A DNA stretch of 64,000 bases from Rhizobium sophoriradicis (GTDB taxonomy: Bacteria; Pseudomonadota; Alphaproteobacteria; Rhizobiales; Rhizobiaceae), in NCBI RefSeq assembly GCF_003939025.1, contig NZ_RQIH01000012.1, positions 62,001 through 126,000 of the forward strand, written 5' to 3'. How positions within the stretch are numbered: the stretch's first letter is position 1; the number at the start of each line of letters is the position of its first letter. The notes below the pieces were generated by a model. That model made no database searches and was not told the origin of the DNA. It saw only the letters and a program-made list of their open reading frames with translations. This document shows positions 60,405 to 64,000 of this stretch, in pieces. Position numbers and translations under genes: made by a program.

Positions 60405-62122
60405 TGTACGACATTCTTCTACCGGCCGGCATTAGCATCGTTCTGATCTTCGGCATCGGCTTTGTCCTCGCCTCTCTCTACACACGCTCCAGCCGTGACG
60501 AGGCCTATGTCCGCACCGGTCTCGGCGGTCAGAAAGTCGTGCTCGACGGCGGCTCCGTCGTCCTGCCGATCTTCCACTCGATCGCCAGGGTGAACCTGAA
60601 GACGCTGCGCCTCGAAGTCCGCCGCGGCGAAGGTGATGCGCTGATCACCAAGGACCGCATGCGCGTCGATATCGGCGCTGAATTCTATGTGCGCGTGAAA
60701 CCCGACGGCTCCTCGATCGCGCTTGCCGCGCAGACGCTCGGCAGCCGCACCAACGATGCCGAGGCGCTGCGCATCCTGATCGAAGCTAAATTCGTCGACG
60801 GCCTGCGCTCGGTGGCGGCGACGATGAACCTCGACGCGTTGCAGGAGCAGCGCATGGATTTCGTCAAGGCGGTGCAGGAAGCCGTCGGCGCCGATCTCCA
60901 GTCGAACGGTCTCGAGCTCGAATCCGTGTCGCTGACCCGCCTCGACCAGACCGATATCAAGCATTTCAACGCCAACAACTTCTTCGACGCGCAGGGTCTG
61001 GCGGCACTGACGCGCATCACCGAGAGCCGCAAGAAGGAGCGCAACGAGATCGTCCGCGACACCGAAGTCGCCATTGCCCAGAAGGACCTCGAGGCTCGCC
61101 AACAGTCGCTCGCCATCGAACGGACGAAACGCGAGGCCGAACTCAGCCAGGAACGCGACATCGCCAACAAATCCGCCGCGACGCGCGCCGAAACCGCCCA
61201 GCAGGAGCAGGCGGCAAAACGCGCCGAAGAGGAAGCCCGTATCGCCTCTGAACAGGCGATCGCCGAACGCGAGGCAGCCGCCAAGCAGGCGCGCGAAAGC
61301 GCGAACATCGATGCGGCCCGCGCCGTCCAGCAGCGCGATACCGAAGCCAAGCGCGACCTTCAGATCGTCGCCCAGGAAAGCGCCATCGCCGTTGCCAACA
61401 AGAGCCGGGAAGAGTCCGAGGCGAAAGCGGCTGCCGAAACGGCCCGCGCCACCGCGATCGCTGCAGAGGAAAAGGTCGGCACGGCCAAGGCGATCGAGAT
61501 CGCCGAGCGCGAAAAGCAGATTGCCGTGATCGACGCACGCAAGAAGGCCGAAACCGAAGCGACCGCCGTCACCGTCGGCGCCGAGGCCGAGAAGCAGGCT
61601 GCGATCGACCAGGCGGAAGCCATCAAGACGCTCGCGACCGCAGAAGCGGACGCGGCCATCATCAAGGCCAAGGGCATTCTCGAAACCGGCCGGGCTCAAG
61701 CCGAAAGCGAGGCCTTGCTCAACGAGGCCCGCAACAAGCTCAGCCAGACCATCATCGAGTTCGAAATCACCCGCGAGCGCATCCGCATCATTCCCGAAGC
61801 GCTGGCCGAGGCGGTCAAGCCGATCGAGAAGATCTCCGACATCAGGATTTTCGACACCGGCGGCATGCTCGGCCGCAGTGGCGCGAACGGCGACAGCGGT
61901 ATCGGCATGGGCGACGGCCTGGCGGGTCAGTTGCTCGCCTACCAGGCCAACAAGCCGATCCTCGACAAGCTGTTGAAGGAGGCGGGCTTCGAAGGCGATA
62001 ACGCGATCTCATCCCTGCTTGGCAATCTTGATGGCGCCAAGCCCGCGGCCCCACACGTCGTTCCGGCCGCACCCGCCGCCCCCGCGCAGGCGGCTATCGC
62101 CGCTGCACCTCCGAAGGAGTAA
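60401..62122 (+). CDS. yqiK: Flotillin-family protein YqiK
   Basis: This is a 573-residue flotillin that scaffolds membrane microdomains. One membrane helix lies at residues about 7-26. The SPFH/band-7 domain follows (residues about 28-210, with RSSRDEAYVRTGLGG and RMRVDIGAEFYVRV). Then comes a very long Ala/Glu/Lys-rich coiled coil (about 210-480), and a short C-terminal region with a Pro/Ala-rich tail. Its start overlaps yqiJ (ATGA at 60401-60404). Its place with PspA suggests joint work on membrane stress or fluidity. Confidence 0.93.
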   Translation: MMYDILLPAGISIVLIFGIGFVLASLYTRSSRDEAYVRTGLGGQKVVLDGGSVVLPIFHSIARVNLKTLRLEVRRGEGDALITKDRMRVDIGAEFYVRVKPDGSSIALAAQTLGSRTNDAEALRILIEAKFVDGLRSVAATMNLDALQEQRMDFVKAVQEAVGADLQSNGLELESVSLTRLDQTDIKHFNANNFFDAQGLAALTRITESRKKERNEIVRDTEVAIAQKDLEARQQSLAIERTKREAELSQERDIANKSAATRAETAQQEQAAKRAEEEARIASEQAIAEREAAAKQARESANIDAARAVQQRDTEAKRDLQIVAQESAIAVANKSREESEAKAAAETARATAIAAEEKVGTAKAIEIAEREKQIAVIDARKKAETEATAVTVGAEAEKQAAIDQAEAIKTLATAEADAAIIKAKGILETGRAQAESEALLNEARNKLSQTIIEFEITRERIRIIPEALAEAVKPIEKISDIRIFDTGGMLGRSGANGDSGIGMGDGLAGQLLAYQANKPILDKLLKEAGFEGDNAISSLLGNLDGAKPAAPHVVPAAPAAPAQAAIAAAPPKE

Positions 62123-62149
62123 TCCGCTATCGCGCGCGAAGGCGGCCGG

Positions 62150-62890
62150 CTACCGCAGCCAGCCGGTCGCCAGCGCACTCGCCCAGTCTGGCCGGCGGTT
62201 TTGAGCCGCCAGCCTCGATATCGCAAGATTGTCATAGGCGACGTTGCGGAACTGCCACGTCCATCCCGCAGACGTCTTTTCCAGGATGGCATAGCCGGCC
62301 AGAGGATGGCCGGCTTCGACCCTGTGGTAGCAGGGCTGATCGTCGTCATAGGCAGGGCAGCCGACGCTACCGGGGTTGACGATCAGCCGGCCGTCGGAGA
62401 GACGGACGGCGCGAGGAATGTGCGTGTGCCCGCAAAGGATCAGAGGCAGGTCTATGCCCTCAGCCAACGCCTCGATCGCTTCGATCGGCTTCGGGAAAAC
62501 GATACCGTCCGGCGAGACTGACTCCAGCCAGTAGAAGTTGTCGTCTTTCGGCGTTGCATGGCAGAGATAGGCCTCGCCGCGATAGACGGCATCGAATGGC
62601 AGGCTGCGCAGCCAGTCGAGCTGGGATGGCGACAATTGCCGATAGGCGGCGGCATCCGAGGCATGCATGGAAGCCGGATCCTGCTCAATGAGATAGCGGT
62701 CGTGATTGCCGCGCACCGACGTCAGGCCGAGCGGCATCAGCAGATCCGCCGTCCGGCCGGCCTCCAGCGGACCGCTGAAGACATCGCCGAGATTGACGAT
62801 CTCCTCGACGCCTTCGGCGCGAATATCCGCAAGCACCGCCTCGAGCGCCAGATGGTTGCCGTGGATATCGGCGATCGCGGCAAATCTCAT
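62150..62890 (-). CDS. Metallophosphoesterase, YfcE/MJ0936-like
   Basis: This is a 246-residue calcineurin-like phosphoesterase. The metal motifs are in order: IADIHGNHLALEA at residue 6, NLGDVFSGP near 33, VRGNHDRYL near 59, CHATP near 109 and CGHTHIPRA near 152. It also has NPGSVGCPAYDDD, typical of small phosphodiesterases of this branch. The substrate is unknown. Its ATG lies directly next to the uraH stop, so it is probably the last gene of the allA-uraH transcript. Confidence 0.87.
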   Translation of the reverse strand: MRFAAIADIHGNHLALEAVLADIRAEGVEEIVNLGDVFSGPLEAGRTADLLMPLGLTSVRGNHDRYLIEQDPASMHASDAAAYRQLSPSQLDWLRSLPFDAVYRGEAYLCHATPKDDNFYWLESVSPDGIVFPKPIEAIEALAEGIDLPLILCGHTHIPRAVRLSDGRLIVNPGSVGCPAYDDDQPCYHRVEAGHPLAGYAILEKTSAGWTWQFRNVAYDNLAISRLAAQNRRPDWASALATGWLR

Positions 62891-63247
62891 CTAGCTACCT
62901 CGATAGGTGGAGTAACCATAGGGTGAGATCAGCAGCGGCACATGATAATGCGCCGTGACGTCGGCAATGCCGAAACGGATCGGCACCAGATCGAGGAAAG
63001 CCGGATGCGGCAGGGGCGTGCCGCAGGCTCTGAGATAATCGCCGGCGTGAAAGACCAGTTCGTAGGTTCCCACGTGGAAATGTTCGCCTGATAGAATCGC
63101 GCCGCCATCGATCCGGCCGTCGGCATTGGTCTTGACCGTCTTCAAATGCCTGCGGATCTCGCCCTCGAGCTGGAAAAGGTCGATCCTGAGGCCTGCTGCC
63201 GGCTTGCCGAGGGCGGTGTCGAGAACATGCGTGGTCAGTCCGGTCAT
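62891..63247 (-). CDS. uraH: 5-hydroxyisourate hydrolase
   Basis: This enzyme hydrolyses 5-hydroxyisourate, the product of PuuD, to OHCU. The 118-residue transthyretin-like protein has TTHVLDTALGKPAAG at its start, an active-site Arg near 46, HVPLLISPYGYSTYRGS at its end and the diagnostic C-terminal YRGS. It overlaps allA by 4 bp. The decarboxylase UraD that completes the step to allantoin is not in this window. Confidence 0.95.
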   Translation of the reverse strand: MTGLTTHVLDTALGKPAAGLRIDLFQLEGEIRRHLKTVKTNADGRIDGGAILSGEHFHVGTYELVFHAGDYLRACGTPLPHPAFLDLVPIRFGIADVTAHYHVPLLISPYGYSTYRGS

Positions 63248-63753
63248 GAGGCTGGCTCTTTGATGACGAAGGGGATTTCGAAGAAGAATTCCTCCAGATT
63301 GTTGCCTGGCCCGTCGCGATCGACGACCAGGAAATCTGAGGTCTGGCCAAGCGCCATCAGCGGATGATGCCAGACGTTGCGGCGGTAATTCACCCCCTGG
63401 TCCCCGCGCGCGAGAAACACCTGCGGCCGGCCGGGGCGCCCGCCTTCATCCTCTGAAACGACGACGAGGAAGGGCCGGCCGGAAAGCGGCGAGAAGCTCT
63501 GGCTGCCGAAAGGATGACGCTCCATCATATCGACATCATAGGGAAAGCTGCGCGGCTGGCCGCGAAACAGATTTATGATGACGCGCGCGCCCTCGCCCGC
63601 CGCCTCGGCTGCGGCCAGCGCATGAAAACGCTCGGTCGTGCCGCCATTGATGAGCCGCATCGAGGCTGGATCGGCTTCGATCACCTCGCCGAACGGGGCG
63701 AAGGTCGATCTGGTCAATGGACGGATGTCGAGAAATTCGGGCAACGGCTTCAC
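63244..63753 (-). CDS. allA: Ureidoglycolate lyase
   Basis: AllA splits ureidoglycolate into glyoxylate and urea. The 169-residue cupin-like protein has RPLTRSTFAPFGEVIEAD near residue 11, MERHPFGSQSFSPLSGRPFLVVVS (in parts) near 76 and NYRRNVWHHPLMAL near 122, typical of the family. The start is a GTG at 63753 that overlaps the stop of the upstream DUF86 gene (GTGA), with GAAGG before it. It is coupled to uraH downstream. Confidence 0.93.
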   Translation of the reverse strand: MKPLPEFLDIRPLTRSTFAPFGEVIEADPASMRLINGGTTERFHALAAAEAAGEGARVIINLFRGQPRSFPYDVDMMERHPFGSQSFSPLSGRPFLVVVSEDEGGRPGRPQVFLARGDQGVNYRRNVWHHPLMALGQTSDFLVVDRDGPGNNLEEFFFEIPFVIKEPAS

Positions 63754-64000
63754 TCGCCTTCGGCATGCCAGTGACGAATGGCATCGATCTCGACAAGAAG
63801 TTCCGGCAGCGTGCGATAGGTTGCCTCCCAGATGTCGGAGGGATCAAGGGCGAAGACGTCTTCGAGGATACGGTTGCCGGTACCGCAGATTTTCGTCCAC
63901 GGCAAAGTGGGATGCTCGGTGGCAAATTCCGGATGGGCTACGAGCAGGCGGGATGCAGCCGCGCCGATGGTGAAGTGGCAGAAGGCAACGGCCTTGAAAG
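63750..64000 (-). CDS. DUF86/HepT-like protein, N-terminus outside the window
   Basis: The visible 82 C-terminal codons have the DUF86 pattern AHPEFATEHPTLPWTKICG followed by the DPSDIWEATYRTLPELL end. In active HepT toxins the segment here has an Arg-x(4-6)-His pair (for example RNxLVHxY); this protein has NRILEDVF, so the catalytic His position is Glu. It may be a non-toxic relative or a decayed toxin. Its stop overlaps the allA start by 4 bp. The partner nucleotidyltransferase, if present, lies outside the window. Confidence 0.75.
   Translation of the reverse strand, partial: FKAVAFCHFTIGAAASRLLVAHPEFATEHPTLPWTKICGTGNRILEDVFALDPSDIWEATYRTLPELLVEIDAIRHWHAEGE

Overview
This 64-kb window looks like the chromosome of a Rhizobium of the R. 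leguminosarum / R. etli group. The evidence is high GC content with strong third-position GC bias, a NolR-type regulator, a BacA-type transporter, a eukaryote-like glutamine synthetase II, a ChoXWV choline transporter, a bdhA-xdhA-xdhB cluster and several long-armed palindromic intergenic repeats of the kind found in rhizobia. I saw no phage, complete insertion sequence, CRISPR array, rRNA or tRNA gene.

Layout. 1-5 kb: end of an unknown gene, a nested inverted-repeat element, thymidine kinase, and the choXWV choline ABC operon with an FMN-binding oxidoreductase. 5-13.7 kb: nolR with candidate NolR boxes, an omega-aminotransferase, an HD-GYP protein, a LivK-like binding protein, adenine deaminase, an antitoxin with a broken toxin, and an alpha-glucosidase. 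14-19.5 kb: a five-gene oligopeptide ABC operon. 19.6-25.8 kb: a small periplasmic protein, a 2-keto-3-deoxygluconate kinase, sigma-54-driven glnII, a GT4 glycosyltransferase, an exported esterase, and a divergent OhrR-like regulator that has lost its DNA-binding domain. 26-32.8 kb: der GTPase, a YfgM-like TPR protein, NnrU, a deacetylase-like protein, bacA and an MFS exporter. 32.9-41.2 kb: a frameshifted FAD/Rieske oxidoreductase, map, a luciferase-like oxidoreductase, a GIY-YIG protein, an ECF42-type sigma factor with its DGPF partner, an AHSA1 protein and glpK. 41.3-52.8 kb: bdhA-xdhAB, a DUF559 nuclease-like gene, xdhC, a LysR regulator, puuD-guaD and parDE. 52.9-62.1 kb: lldD, then an envelope and lipid block. 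62.1-64 kb: a phosphoesterase, uraH, allA and a DUF86 protein cut by the window edge.

Purine breakdown recurs through the window: Ade, GuaD, XdhABC, PuuD, UraH and AllA cover adenine and guanine through xanthine and urate to ureidoglycolate. UraD, allantoinase and the later steps are not in view.

The most unusual stretch is 54-62 kb. One half is a YnbA/YnbC/YnbD-like set: a CDP-alcohol phosphatidyltransferase with two metal-site Asp replaced by Asn, a hydrolase-methyltransferase fusion and a PAP2-tyrosine phosphatase fusion. The other half is a PspA-YqiJ-flotillin (YqiK) operon. Its PspA reading frame is preceded, in frame, by about 150 residues that look like the N-terminal half of an IS605-type TnpB without its RuvC nuclease domain.
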